Assembly: GCA_963691815.1 (NCBI GenBank)
Contig: OY829667.1
Span: 10,320,821 to 10,384,820 of the forward strand
DNA from: Echiichthys vipera
Lineage: Eukaryota; Chordata; Actinopteri; Perciformes; Trachinidae
Direction: 5' to 3'
DNA: 64,000 nt
This document shows positions 36,121 through 49,235 of this stretch, piece after piece. Made by a program: the position numbers and the translations under genes. The notes under the pieces were generated by a model, which saw nothing but the letters and a program-made list of their open reading frames with translations, was not told the origin of the DNA and ran no database searches. The first letter of the stretch is position 1, and each line of letters opens with the position of its first letter.

Positions 36121-37944
36121 TGAAAACAGGTTTGTGCTCCACTTGATCGTGTTATTTATATGAACAATAGTTGACATGTACTGAATTTGCTTTTTCACAT
36201 ACTAGGAACAAAATGTGTTTTTTAAAACAAATGACATGCCATTTTAAAAATCCCATTTTATTTGTGCCAGAACACCTTGTTAAATTGCTAAATTTACAAT
36301 AAATATGTTACCTACTTATCATAAGAGTTGATTGTAAAAGCATGTTTTAAACTAAAATCTCAGTGTTTTCCAAAGTTAGGAAAATAAAAGTAAAAAGTAA
36401 AATTTGTCATATAATCCAGTTTACTGATATTGGTTTATTACACTGATATCGGTATCCGTGTTAACTGATAGTTAAAGTAACAACGAACCTCTCCCTACTT
36501 TTTACCTTCTGGCGTTCTTGCCCGGATCACACCAATTATCGTGGGTGTGCCCTTGGCCTTCATTTGGATGTCAACTACACACCTGTAACATTTCGTGACT
36601 GTATCTGGCACAGTTGCAACAACATCGCAGGCCGATTTAAGCATGTTTGCATTCTAATATTAGCATTTAGCTCAAAGTGCAGCTTCACAGAGCTTGCTTA
36701 CAGTTAAAAAAAAAATATATATATATAAGACATTTTAATCTTTATCGGTTTGTAGACGTGTATTGATGATAGTACTGGTCAGGCTATCATAAAAAGTAGC
36801 AAACAAATATACAACGTAGGACATAGAAAAAGATGTAAAACTTCTCGTCATTTGACGATATTTTTGAAAAATGGGTATAAAGACACTTTTTCTTCAGTAG
36901 TCAGCCTTGTTGTATTTACAGTTTAAGATTAAATCTGTGTTCTCTTAAAATCACCAGCTGGTTCTCTATTTATTTTCCCTGTGAGAAGAGCTGCTTCTTT
37001 CACTGTCCACACACAGGCACCTCTCTTGCTGTGTCATGCCAGCAGATTTATTTTTAGCCAATTTTCTGAAAGGCAGCCTGGAACCTACCATCCTATACAT
37101 GAGGCAGAGAGAGATGGGGAGTTAGGGAGGGGCTTACAGTGTGGCGGACCTCACAGCTGGTTGGGACCAAAGGAAGCAACCGATGCACCATCACACTCAG
37201 GACACACCCCACCCATGGTACAGTGTAGTACAGTGCGGTGGACAAGAGGTGGTAGAGAGACGGTGAGAGTTTACATAACAGGCAGCTACAGCCTGTACAG
37301 AGGGAGGGATGGGAATGCTGAATCAGTGAAACTGCATGAAAGCCTGGGAGAGGGTGGAAGAGGGTAAACGGCAGGGGGATAGGGAAGAGAGAGTGGGGAC
37401 AGGGTAAGATGTATAGTACGACGCCTCGTCCATTTCATCTCTTATTCGTGAATGTGGAACTGACAGTTTACCCTGTTTTATCTCCAGTTAAGAGACTTAA
37501 AACAGACTTTTAATCTCAGTGCTGCTTTAGAGTACAGTACAGTACATTTCTAGGGTTTAAAGCCGGAACTGCCCCTTTACAGTTTACAGCAAGCCAGAAC
37601 AGTGAGGTAAGGTTTCACAAATCAATATCTCTGCTTTGTGTTGCAGTTGTTGTCTACAGTGTGCCCAGTGACATCAACACTGGAGTAACTGATACCTCCC
37701 ACTGAGTGAAAGTAGGAACTCAAAAATACGTGTAATTTGATATCATTTTGACATTGATGCATTCGGAATAAAAGAGATGCAAATAATGTATGAGCAGAGA
37801 AAATGCAAAGCAGTTAGTGCATGTGCTGTTCAAAACTGGATGCAGAATATACAACGATATAGGAGGATTAAAACATTTTTGTTGTTGCGTACATCCTTAA
37901 ATTCTCGCTTTTTCCCCACTGTATCTCTGCCTGCTCTCACTCAG
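36121..37944 (+). other. Intergenic DNA and acy3 5' region
   Basis: No coding segment until the acy3 ATG. Because the ATG directly follows an acceptor (CTGCTCTCACTCAG), a non-coding first exon is expected. A donor-like AACAGTGAG|GTAAGG at about 37595-37609 is a candidate. The ACACACCTGTAACATTTCGT segment at about 36577 resembles one at about 62079 and may be a dispersed repeat. Confidence 0.35.
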
Positions 37945-40900
37945 ATGGAGGTAGACGAGGTTGTGTGTTTGCCAAGGTTGCCCCGGGTCGCCGTGTGTGG
38001 CGGTACCCATGGCAACGAGCTGTCTGGGGTGTACTTGGTGAGAGAGCTTCTGAAGGAAGAGAAGAAAGTGATGGAGAAGGATGAGGAGGAAGAGCCTCTG
38101 TCAGTGCTGATGGTGCTGTCGAACCCCCGGGCCATGCAGCAGTGACGCAGATACGTAGACACCGACCTCAACCGCTGCTTCACCCATGCCACCCTCAAGT
38201 AAGGACAAGGAGTGGTGACGATGCCCGTGGTTAAAAGCTTGGATGATAAGTTGTGATCAGATTGTTTCTCTCCGTCTTCCAGTGGTCCCATATCAGACGT
38301 CGCTCCCTATGAGATCATCAGATCCCGAGAACTGAACACCAAGCTGGGTCCCAAAGGAAGTTCCAAGGCGGTGGATCTCGTTTGTGACCTCCACAACACC
38401 ACCGCCAACATGGGCCTGTGCCTCATTGCGTACTCTGACTGCGACTGGATCTGCCTGCACATATTCAGACACCTGCAGGTAAGTACAAACAGCTCCTACA
38501 CACTCAAGTAAAATCCATACATGTTGCATTGTTTGAGAGACTTTCCAGATGTGAATGCACTTGAAATAAACTGAGATTGAAGTGACATGTCATTTTCAGA
38601 GGCAGATGCCAGATATACCAATGAGGTACATCCATTTTGAAATCTCCAATAAAGAATCATATTCCCTTGATTCAGTGGGAAAACACGGCTTTGGTACGTG
38701 TTTCAAGTTTGCCATAAAACTAGTTTATCAAAAACATTTGAATGCTTGATAATCTGTTTTAAATGTCACCTAAAATCCATTTTCTGCAGCCATGGAGATC
38801 GGCCCCCAGCCCCACGGTGTGGTGAGGTCAAACATCTATACGGCAATGAAGGTTGGAGTGCAGCACATGCTCGACTGGGTCCGTTTCTTCAACTCAGGTG
38901 CAGTTTAGCCCATGTTACCAATTTAGTTTTTTCTCTCCTAAGCCTTACAAACTGTGTGCATCTTTAAAAATCCTTTTGGTCTTGTTTTAAAATCCTTCTT
39001 TTATTTTCAGGTACTATTTTTGAAGAAGGATTTGTGGATGTGTTCACTATGATTAAGCACATTGACTACCCAAGAGACAGCGAGACTCGCAACATTACAG
39101 CAGCCATTCATCCGCAACTCCAGGTACAGTCAGAAATAAACAGCTTCAAGGTTTAATGCCAGTAATAATTTGCCCTTTGTCAGATTTAAATGCCTAATTA
39201 TCAGTGTGAATAAACAAGGGAGTGGATAAAATAACCAGTCAATAATATGACATTAAATTACCTAACACTAAAGGACAGCTAAATAATACTAATAAAATGT
39301 ATTCACATAACACTTTTCAAAACAAAGTTACAAAGGGTTTGTCAAGACACACAAATGGCAGACAGACAACACATGAACAGAGAAGAGACAAGGCCTTTTG
39401 TGCTTAGAAAAACAGTAGTGTGCGTGTGTGGGTTATTTTTATTGTTTAATATGTAAACACATATACCGCATTAGTGTTTCCAACACAGGGTGGGGCCTCT
39501 TCCTGTAAAATGGCTTCATGACAAAGAGAAACCATGTCACGTCCACAACATGGTTTTCATACCAGTACGTATCTGCTTTAATTACCAGCTGGAAAGATGA
39601 GTTGAGGAGTCCAGTAAATGTACTTTCTACTTTTAATTTCTGAATCATTTTTCTTGGAAGGGTTCCAGAAAGAAAATGAAACAATATATCTGTGACAGAT
39701 GGATCGCACTGCAACTGATACTGTGAAACAATCAGTAGAAAACAGGAACAGAAGAGGTGGATTGAGTTTAAAGTATAATAGTGCCTCATAATAGTGATCT
39801 GACATTGCATTGTGAACCTCACAATGTAGTTTCGGTTGAAACTGTAACACAAGGGCTGATTGAGATCCACGGTTGTTTTTCGGGTTGTTCAGTATGTGGT
39901 GTTTGGCAGAAATCCTGTGAGTGAGTGAGGTTAGAAGTGTCACTGCAGTTGAATGATTTTGAATCAGGACACACAACCATGAAGGACCTTCAGGCCATTA
40001 GTAACTAACTATGGATTTAAAATAGCTGGTTGCTAGTACATCAAACAGAAAACCTCATGTCATGTTCTCAAGTAGGTTTTTTTTCAGGCTTCATTGAAGT
40101 GCATTGAAGTCGCTGGAATTGCAATGAAGTTGACTATTTGAAGTAGATCCAACTTTTTAAGACAAAATGAATTCCTGCACGCTGCCAGCGCTAATGCAAA
40201 CCCACGCTAGCTGTTTCCCCTGCTCCAAGCCTTTATGCTCAACAAAGCTAATCGTCTTCTAACAAAATTGTGTCTTTTTTCCCTAAATCTGTGTCATCCT
40301 TAACTGACATGTTGTTTACTAACTTTACTGTTAGTACGTCAAAAGCTTTGTTGATCTGATTGGTTGATTTGGCCCGTATGTTGGTGATAGACAGATGGTT
40401 TATCCAATCAACCACAAGTATTTTTGCCCCTTCCCAAAAGATCTCCAAACGAGAGCAAATGTGAATCATGCGAAATTAATCCATCTGGTGGAGTTTGAAG
40501 TAGGGAGGAGGCCAGCGTGGATGGATGGGTCGAATAAACTTTCACGCAGGAGATTTCTGTTCGTGTCTCGTGTGAAACCAAAAGGCCTATGTCACATACT
40601 TAACTTAGGTAACGAACATACTTACTGCAACGTTAACCATGTGTTTAAAACTGCGACCATTTTAACAACATGAATGATTAAGGTTACTTGGCAAAAGATA
40701 GACCTCAACCTCGAATGTTTAAGGTCAGACCAGGTCATCAGGTAACAAACTACTGTGAACAGGACTACGCACTGGTCGCTGGGGAATAACTTTTCCTCAA
40801 AACGTTATTGAGAATGGAGTTTAGTTGTATGGGAATGTCCTTTTCAGGAGTCAGACAGGGTTGATATATAGGCTAACTGCTCATCTAATTCTAGCAACTT

Positions 40901-41650
40901 CCCTAAAATGTTGAACTTTTATAACTGTTCCTTTAATCACCAAGCAGATTTTGTCACCACTGCTCCAACAACTACAGTATACACAAGTTGTTTGGGCCTA
41001 TTGTTGACTGCCGGTGTGCTTTAAAGCCCCTGAACACCCACACAGGTGTTTTCAGTTAACCTGGTTGATTGGACCTCTTCTCAGGACTGTGTGGGCGTGT
41101 CTACTGTGATTGAGTAACATCTTCCCGAGTCTCCTCTCAGCCTTGTTTCACCGGTTCAGGCGGGAAAAAGTACAACTTTATCATTCTTATTGGTAGACGG
41201 ATATTTATGACCCCATAAATTCCCATCAAATTCTCATCAGAGCCCCGCCCACCTTCTACCCAAGCAGAGGTCTAATCAGCCAGAGTAACTGAAAACCCCT
41301 GTGTGGGTGTTCAGGGGCTTTAAACCATGTAACTGGAGATGCCTTGCAAATCTCACAGGTGTTGCTCCTAGTTAATCAACCTAACTGTCCGTCTTCCCTC
41401 ACAGGACCGAGACTTCTGCCTGCTCCACCCTGAAGACCCACTCTTCCAAACTTTCTCAGGTGAAACGCTGAGGTATAAAGGCAATGAGCCTCTTTATCCT
41501 TTCTTCATCAATGAATGTGCTTATTACGAAAAGGGCATCGCTCTCTCACTGGCAAGGAAAAGACGTGTGATGATGCCAGCAATCCGGGTGCAGACAGAGC
41601 AGGAGCAACAAGAAAACAAACAGGAATTTGCATCAGAGGAAGAGGAGTGA
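37945..41650 (+). CDS. acy3: Aminoacylase-3 / aspartoacylase family (acy3), with an in-frame TGA at codon 67
   Basis: Exons: 37945-38198, 38283-38478, 38600-38693, 38790-38897, 39011-39123, 41405-41650. They total 1011 nt, 336 residues counting the TGA. The family is zinc-dependent M14-type amidohydrolases that deacetylate N-acyl amino acids; ACY3 prefers aromatic and mercapturate substrates. Zinc ligands are present (GGTHGNE, His22 and Glu25; DLHNTT, His122). Also present are NPRA and DLNR for substrate binding, EIGPQP with the catalytic Glu184, and NECAYYEKG near the C-terminus. ESYSLDSVGKHGF and GVVRSNIYTAMK favour ACY3 over ASPA. All introns are GT-AG and in phase. The only defect is TGA at 38143-38145, in exon 1, where relatives have Cys just before the RRYVD segment. 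As read, translation stops after 66 residues, so this copy is a nonsense allele, a young pseudogene, a sequence error or, less likely, a Sec codon. Confidence 0.85.
41025..41319. mobile_element. TTAA-flanked MITE in the last acy3 intron
   Basis: Terminal inverted repeats start AGCCCCTGAACACCCACACA on the left and end as the inverse on the right. They are flanked exactly by TTAA at 41021-41024 and 41320-41323. The repeats extend imperfectly for about 55 bases. A 4-bp TTAA duplication is the mark of piggyBac-type transposition. The 295-bp element has no coding capacity. Confidence 0.85.
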
Positions 41651-43664
41651 CACGATGACACTGATGTGACTATGAAATACATTTTACGAAAAGCTTTTAT
41701 TGATACAACGGCAGTTGTACGCTCGCTTACGCTCACACACGATATTTAAGTGTAGGAATTACTAACCGTTTCAGCTCACAACTGGAGAGTGAACAACACA
41801 TTCACTGTAATTTCACTAAAGCACAGTCATACATGGACATTTGCTGTTATAGTTACGCTACAGTGGATTCAGGGATAGAACAATTTCTTGAATTAAAAGG
41901 CTGAATATGCAAAATACAATCTGATTAACATCAGACCACACACTTCCGCAAGTATTATGAAACCGTGTGACTGGTGGTAATTTATATATATTTTTTGCAA
42001 ACATATAGCATAGTTTTCAGGGTAATATTATTTTCTAAATGTATTTAAATTCTGGGACACATCTTCAAAAATAGAAATTCACTACAGATCACTACAGCAA
42101 CATTCTGGATATTTTCAAAAATAAGTTAAGTGCAAAGAAATTCTGTAGCTTGTCACAATATGGCCTTTGAATTACATTCATAGTGCCTAACAGGGAATAA
42201 ACCGTTTCCCTAAAATCCGGTTGAATTGAAATAGTGCGAAGAAATGAATAAAACACACATAAATCAAATAAATAATAGACAACTGAATTCACAAAAGGAA
42301 ACCAATTTATAGGAGCATGTGAGGGCAACAAAACAATACACAAAATGGTCAAAAAACCAATATGATGTTGAAAAAATTATAACTTTTTGATCTTTTTCTA
42401 CAAAAGCCTACAAATTCAGTCAAAAACGCTACAAAAATGCACAAAAATAGAAAACAATTCATTGGGTAAACCAATTCAAACATCAACAAAGTCTGACCTA
42501 AATAATGGCCATGAATGAATAAATAAATAAATGTCACTTAAGTTAAAAAAAAAAAAGGACGTAAATCCTTTTTGTAACAGAAATATACTTTATATACATG
42601 ATAGTCATTGTCTCTCTTACTCATTACCGGACTATGTTTTGAAGCAGCTGAAGTAAAAGACTGATTGCACAACAGCGAACCTGTCAATCATAAATATCTT
42701 ACTGATGCGTAAAGGTTTTTGTCTTATTGCATTGAGAAAAACAATCCTCAGGGTGTGTCCAGTAATTCTAGTCCCAAGTGTCTTCAAAGGGGGAAATGTC
42801 AACACACCCAACTATGATCTGGGTGTGATCAAAGGTGTGTGAGACTTTCAAAAGTTTACCCAGAAAAGGTTATTAAAACAAAAAGTATCCCAACTTAATA
42901 TAGTATGCACTAGTGTACATAATAATCTCTATTGTATCAAATGAATGTGTGACTTCCGGACATACCTGCTGGTTAAAGAGTAGTGCTTTAAAATATAACA
43001 TTTTTATTTACTAAGAAAAATCCACAGTTTGATTAAATCTTCTATGTTTGCTGTTTAGCGTACAAGAAGTCAACAACATTCTTAGGAACCAATCTAATTT
43101 AACATACTACCTTTTTTTTTTTAAATATACTTGAATTCCAATTTTACAGACATAACATGTTTTAATTGTGAATTGCGTATGGTTTGGCTTCAATATGATA
43201 ACTTTATATGGAGACCACATCCCTATAATTAAAATTGGACAGGGAAAGAAACCAGCTGCAAGGAGAGCCCATTAAAAACTTGCTGATCATGTTGACTGCT
43301 CATATACGTACATAGTATTCAGAACCTGGAATTAATGAATGTGTAATATGAAACTGGGACGCAGCTAATGCTTTTCAGTTTGGTGTTTAATTCCTCTGAA
43401 GCAAACATATGTTGCACTATACGCATCTTTCTTTCTGATCTTTTCCTAACCAATTCCGTAACCAGTAGAGAGATACAAATCTCATCTTCTAATGCAGCAG
43501 ATAGGGTCATTACTATAGCGTACATGCACTTTAATCCATCAGAGGGCAAAACGCACAGATTAACCCACATCCCATTCCTCTGAGATCATTATAAAATGTA
43601 AAATCTTGGTGACAAAGTGGGATATGAATTTAAACAGGGCTGAGATCCAGAGCTCGATCTTAGT
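41651..43664. other. Convergent 3' UTRs of acy3 and cldnd1
   Basis: The two genes face each other tail to tail with no coding sequence between them. A plus-strand AATAAA at 42247-42252 could end acy3, and a minus-strand AATAAA (TTTATT at 43003-43008) could end cldnd1. I looked for a SECIS element in the acy3 UTR and found none that folds convincingly. Confidence 0.45.
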
Positions 43665-46600
43665 CTATGCCACCCGGTAGGCGGTCATGCGGTAGTAGTT
43701 CTGACTGTGGCTGCGTGCCGCCCACACAAGCAATGCGGCGGCCATCATGTGGAGCGGCGATGATATCAGGGCCAAGTAGAGAGACCAGCCCAGAGAGCCA
43801 TCCACCTTCTCGGGCAGCATCGACACCCTGTGGAGCAGGTCCATCCCTGCCAGGTAGCAGCAGACTGTTGCTAAGGTACAGAGGCCTGCAGGGCACAAAT
43901 GAGGGGGTGTTTTATTCCAAAAATAGTGAGCTAAACAAAACTAAAACACTCTTTAAAGATTATTATAAAAACATCTGCCACAGGTACACCATGACTAATA
44001 AGATTAAAGTTAGGGTGTGATCATGTGGCAGCCTGCTGACTTTGCACTGTGGAATGACAAAGTGACAAAGAAGGGCTTATGTACCAACATGCTAATGTGC
44101 AAACACCTTCATTGTCTGGTTCACATCATGTCGCCCAGTGTTTGTTTTTTTTAGACACTAGCTGTATGGCTCGAGGGATGGCACTGTTGGTCCACCACTT
44201 TGATCCTGAATGAAATATCTCAACAATTTTCAGATGAGTTGCCATGAAAGTTTGTACGGACATGCATGGTCCCCAGAGGATGAACCCTACTGACTAATGC
44301 TGTGATCACAACGCCCGCGATGGTTGGATATAAGCAGCACGATTACATACAAAGTCAATCTACAGACGTGATTTGAACGCAGGCATCGCGTTCTTTGCTC
44401 TACCTGCGTTATCCGTGACGCAATAAATGTGAAAATCGAACTTTTTAGCCGAATCGCGTGACAATGTGTGGGCATCTAGTCTGTCGGAAATCCAGAAGAA
44501 GAAGAGGAAAGCTGTCACTGCAGAGTGAAACCTATCCCATGAGCTTATCCCGTTCTGATCTACAGGAGAGCCGAGGAGGCAGGGCAGCACCCTCTACAGC
44601 TCCGGAGGTTAAATCACTGACGGCCTGATCTCAGTGCAACACAACAACACACTTCATCTGAGAGCTCATTTCTGTTCTTTTAAGCATTTAAATCCCTGGT
44701 AAGCACTAGCATAACTTCCCATATGGCACAACAGCAGAGTACAGCTGCAGGAAGCTAGCCACCGGCTGCTACCTAACTGCCTCGATGCTCCAAACACATG
44801 ATTGGCGCGATGGTCAAAATATGATCCAAATATGATAAAGCAGCGTGTAACTCGCTTTTCTTGTGAGTTCATTGTGTCTATTATGTGCGGTGCGATCACC
44901 GCTTTAGGTGATTCCATGACTTTTAATCTAGCGCCATTATCAGGTCAAACATATTTGTTTCATACTTTGGTTTATGACCAAATGCCTATAAAATTAATGA
45001 CAGCCTCAGTTGTATTTTGTATTGATTGCTGAAGAGTAAATGTTAGTTATTTAATGTTTATACCATGGTATAGGGGAGTACTTGATTCTGATTGGCTGCT
45101 GGGTGTCCATTCAAACGTCAAATGTCAAGTAGTTCCGGTGAAACCGTTTTAAATGATAGGTCTAAATTAAATGAAAAAGACAAAACTGAATCTCTTGTTT
45201 ACATCACTGACCGTAGGACTGCTCTAATGCCTAAATTCATACTTCAACTTCAGGCTGTGGTCGACAGTACGTAAAGATTATCATTCATTGCAATTTGACA
45301 CAAAATATTGACTTCATCTCAAAGCTAACATGTTTTGTTTTTTAACCACAGCTGATGTTAAATTTTACTGGACTATGGTTAGATGGACATGGACCTCCAG
45401 ATAAGAACTCTGTCCATAGCAATGGTCTTTTATACAGACCGTAGAATAGGGCAACTGACCAATCAGAATCGAATATTCAACAAAGCCGCATAATGGTGTG
45501 TGTTAGCATTGTTGTTTTGAGCATGTTAGCATGCTGACCTTAGCATTCAAAGGGGACATATTATGAGATCAGAAAACATGGAATTCTACAAGCCCATTCA
45601 GATTTGGATCCCTCACCCATGTCGCAAGCAGGCTCATTAGATTATACAGCTCCCCCATTTGACTATCTTCACCCATGGCTTGACTATTAGCTTCGCATAG
45701 GAGCGCCATATTTTTTTCTCACAAGACTATCAGAGCAGACTTGGCTTTTTAGGTTAGAGGGCTTAAAGAGCCAGACGCTAAGTGTTTCAGAGGGTTAATA
45801 CAGATATAGTCAGAGAATATGAGAAAAGGAATGTGTTTTTTGAACATTAAAGCATGTAAACATGTTCTGGTAGAAACCCAAAATACAAGTATGAACCTGA
45901 AATAAATCATAATATGGGACTTTTAACTCATAGTTAAGCTAGCATGGTTGTAGAGTCTAAAAACAACCTTTTGGAATATACCGTGTTTGCTGTTTTAGCA
46001 GGTGTGGCTGAATGGATTATTTAGAATAAAATTAAATCAATTTTGTTTTGAACAGAAGTTAAATTCTGAACATGCTTTTTTATTATTTTCGGAGACTTGG
46101 ATTAAAAGTGCAGACTTGTGTCTGCATCAGTTCAAGCGCAGATTACATTAACAACATAATTACAGCTCTCACTTTCTAAATGTATTACAGATTAAAATTA
46201 ACCACTTGGGTGACTAATATAGTAACATCTGACAGTAATTACTACGTGTTTTGGCACAGTTGAACATGTCTCACCAGCCAGCAGGTGAAGTACTCCTATG
46301 CCGAGGGTGGGGGTGAGGCTTCGGCAGAGGCAGGCACAGAACCCAGTCAGGCCTGCCAACACTACCAGACCCAAGGACACCAGAGGCAGCAGAAACTGGC
46401 ACCTCCACAAGTCTATACACACATGCACATAGACACAGAAAGGTTTTTATTCTTTGGGCATCACAATTTCTGAGGTCTTCATTTACTCACCGTTGTGCAT
46501 GGCAGAAGAAGCCGCCCTGATTTGGGGCAATGTGTCATTCAACATCACATATTGGTCAGAATGAATGTGCTACGCAGAGTAGAGGGTAAATCTGGTCCAC

Positions 46601-48479
46601 ACAGCTTAATGCAACAACCATAACAATAACATTTAGATAACGTGTTGTGACTGAACTTACAGGTGCGCAGCATGTCCTCTCCGCTGTTGTGGTTGCCTGG
46701 TTCTTTATACTTGGGAGTGAACTGCTGAGGTAGAGTGAAGCTCCAACACTCTAGCATATTCTTGGCATCTGAAAGAGATTATTTACACAAAAAGCCGGCG
46801 TCTGAGCATGTATTTACCAATTTACTGCAAGTCACACATACATTAAGCCTGTGAATATACATTAATAACCTTTTTTTTCTTATTCTCTTCTGTATTTTCT
46901 ACCTTTTGGGGACATGCAGAAGATAAAGCCAACTTGCAGTGACCTAGTAGTTCTGGAGGATTTTTCAAAATTGTGTTATACTGAAAATATTAGTTACATA
47001 ACTAATATTAGTTAATATTAGTTATGTTATTAAATATTAGTTATGTTATTATTATGGGGCGGCTGTGGCTTGGTGGCAGAGTGGGTCGTCCTCTGTTCGA
47101 GAGATTGGTGGTTCGATCCCCATCTCCCCCTGGTCCACATGTCGAAGTATCCTTGGGCAAGACACTGAACCCCGAATTGCTCCCTGTGCTGCGCATGGGT
47201 GTGTAAATGTGGTGTGAATGGTTAGATCAGATTAGATGGTATGTAGATGTCCACTGCCATCAGTGTGAATGTCTGTGTGAATGGGTGAATGTGACAGACA
47301 CTGTGAAGCGCCTTGAGTAGTCAGATGACTAGAAAGGCGCTATATAAGTACAAGTCCATTTACCATTTAATATTTTGAGTGGCTATGAAGAAACTCCCCT
47401 GAATTCTCTGTTTTTAGGGGGGCAACATGAGGAATTACTAATTACTACATTGATATTGTTTAACCAGTATATGATGATACCAGATGATTTCATGTTTTTC
47501 GTTGGGCTGATGTCACTGCCATAGCACCATGTTGTGTCATCTGTACTAAAAGCTAATGTCACTGCAGCCAAAACACATTCTTTTATCATATAATTGCCAT
47601 TATTTTGCCATTAAATCATAATGAATTTCTAATTAAAAAGTTACAGCTTAAAAAGTATGTTTTTTTAAGGGATTATATGGGTTGATTCATGGACAGAAAG
47701 TCGTCCACTTTGTCCAGACATTGACCCAGCCTTGACGGGCCGCTCTCACTGTAGGAAAAAGCACAGGTGTTTCTAATGACACTAACGGATGCTGTTCTAT
47801 CCAACACTTGGACTTGGACCCTGAAATCAAAGCAACTAAATAGAAACTCAGCAATGATCCATTTAATTATTTGAGTTTATTCTGACAAGCAAAGCAGCAG
47901 AAACACAACAACATGAGAGACAAGATGCAAGTTGTGCAGGTGAGCTTTAGAGGCTTATAGAAGCCTATAGAAACCTATACAATAGCTCAACCATACCAGC
48001 TTAGTTCAATGGCTTTACAGTAATGATGATACATGAGGCTAATACCTTATACATTCCCAGGGCGATACAGACTGCCTGTTGAGCCACACCTGGTGACAAG
48101 GTGAGGCTCACAGTTAGAGATCAGCTCTACGGTGTGAGACGTAAGCTCGTGACTCACTGCGTAAATGGGACACATCAGTTCACATACCTGGCTCCTTGAA
48201 CCAGTGCGCGTTGGCAGGGACGAGCACGCATCGCCACCAGAGGCCCACGGTCCCGTTGAGGCGGAACAGGGTGTCGCTGTAGGTTTTCTCATCGAACTCC
48301 CCGTCCATGAACTCCTCATACAGGGAGCGCAGCTCGGACACGTTGGCCTCTCCGCGCACCGTGGGGCTGCTGTACTGGTACCAGTGCTGCGTCCCGATGG
48401 CCACCGACAAATACACGGTGGCCAGTATGCTCAGCACACAGGCGATGACCAGAGCTGTAGCGTAGCGGTTGTCAACCAT
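43665..48479 (-). CDS. cldnd1: Claudin domain-containing protein 1 (4 exons, 252 aa)
   Basis: Exons in transcription order: 48479-48188, 46768-46661, 46412-46275, 43885-43665, total 759 nt with matching phases. The protein is a four-pass PMP22/claudin-family membrane protein. It starts MVDNRYATALVIACVLSI with TM1 at about 8-28. The first extracellular loop carries the claudin signature (NGTVGLWWRC ... ECWSF), an N-glycosylation site and GNHNSG. TM2 and TM3 follow (WRCQFLLPLVSLGL, LCTLATVCCYLAG), then TM4, and it ends YYRMTAYRVA, as in mammalian CLDND1 (253 aa). The family sits at cell junctions or the plasma membrane; its role is not well defined. Fish have two copies (a and b), and I cannot say which this is. 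The last intron (43886-46274) contains dispersed repeats. Confidence 0.95.
44160..44300 (+). repeat. Interspersed teleost repeat
   Basis: TGGTCCACCACTTTGATCCT, then AATATCTCAACAATTTTCAG and TTGCCATGAAAGTTTGTACG, are diagnostic phrases of a very common fish repeat. It lies in the last cldnd1 intron. Confidence 0.5.
45548..45925 (-). mobile_element. TTAA-type MITE, third copy
   Basis: One end is AAAGGGGACATATTATGA and the other TCATAATATGGGACTTTTAA, which are inverse of each other. The interior phrase GTAAACATGTTCTGGTAGAA is shared with the copies at 2660-3149 and 6410-7150. It lies in the last cldnd1 intron. Confidence 0.6.
47055..47372 (+). mobile_element. tRNA-derived SINE
   Basis: The tRNA-like head has A box TGGCTTGGTGGCAGAGTGGG and B box GGTTCGATCCC. 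Then come the body phrases CATGTCGAAGTATCCTTGGG and CACTGAACCCC, the AAGGCGCTATATAAG segment, and the tail CCATTTACCATTTA. The copy is full length in appearance and fairly young. It lies in cldnd1 intron 1. Confidence 0.88.
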
Positions 48480-48960
48480 TGTTCACCGAGCCAGAGAGAC
48501 GTCAAAGGGGGATTAAGTTGATGCCAGTGGTCGAATCTCCGCGCATCAATTTGGTCAAATGCTCCCTGTCAATCGCTCTCATCCAAGTCCCCCTGACATC
48601 GTCACGTCTGCAAAATATAGGGCTACTGTGCAATAGCCAAGCTTTTTCTTTTAATGATTGATACTCCTCTCCAGTGCTGTCCTAACAGTCAGCGTCAGCA
48701 GCCCTGCAGGCCGGCTCGGTTGCGCCATCTGTTCCCTTGTCCCACTTCCACAGATGGTGCGTGTCCCGACGCTGCGACGGATAGCCTATCACACAGCTAG
48801 TCCGCAATAACAACCCCCCTCACCAAAGAAAGTAAAAAGCAGGCCTGTGTTTTAAGATAGCTTACGTTATGTTCACGGCAGCACCAGCCTGAAAATGCAA
48901 AACATGGGTCTATTTTGGAGGAGAGAGGGATGCTGAAGTGCACCCACAGGATGAGTTGGA
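48480..48960 (-). promoter_or_regulatory. cldnd1 5' UTR and probable promoter
   Basis: The sequence upstream of the cldnd1 ATG is relatively GC-rich with scattered CpGs (48660-48790). No TATA box is obvious on the minus strand. The call is positional. Confidence 0.35.
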
Positions 48961-49149
48961 AACACACTAATCCATGTGCTTTCCTCTTCCGGTTCCGCTG
49001 ATGATCAGATATAAAAATAACCTTTTCTCAGTGTGTCGCTTTATCCCATCGACGGTGAATGATTGAGAGATGAAGTGAAGCACAAAGCAGTGAGCAACAC
49101 AATAGCCTTATAATAACAATAAAATATTAACAAAGTGTTTATTATTTGG

Positions 49150-49222
49150 GTTGAAAAGCTGCTCTGTGATCACCATATTAAGGTATGGCAGCACATTCCC
49201 ATTGCCTGTGTGATGAAAAAAA
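49150..49222 (+). repeat. Direct repeat, left flank of minisatellite
   Basis: GTTGAAAAG.TGCTCTGTG, CACCATATTAA and CATTCCCATTGCC recur in the same order at about 50104-50175 on the far side of the minisatellite, with about 90% identity by eye. Confidence 0.85.
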
Positions 49223-49235
49223 GATCCTGTAAGTC

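Noticed and set aside
39439..39976. Minus-strand frames of 132-143 codons in the last acy3 intron
   Set aside because: They overlap each other in different frames, lack domain similarity and have AT-rich intron-like composition.
41651..42600. SECIS element for the acy3 TGA
   Set aside because: ATGA and TGAT quartets occur near 41655 and 41700, but the arms between them do not pair, and I found no better candidate. A folding-based search is still needed.
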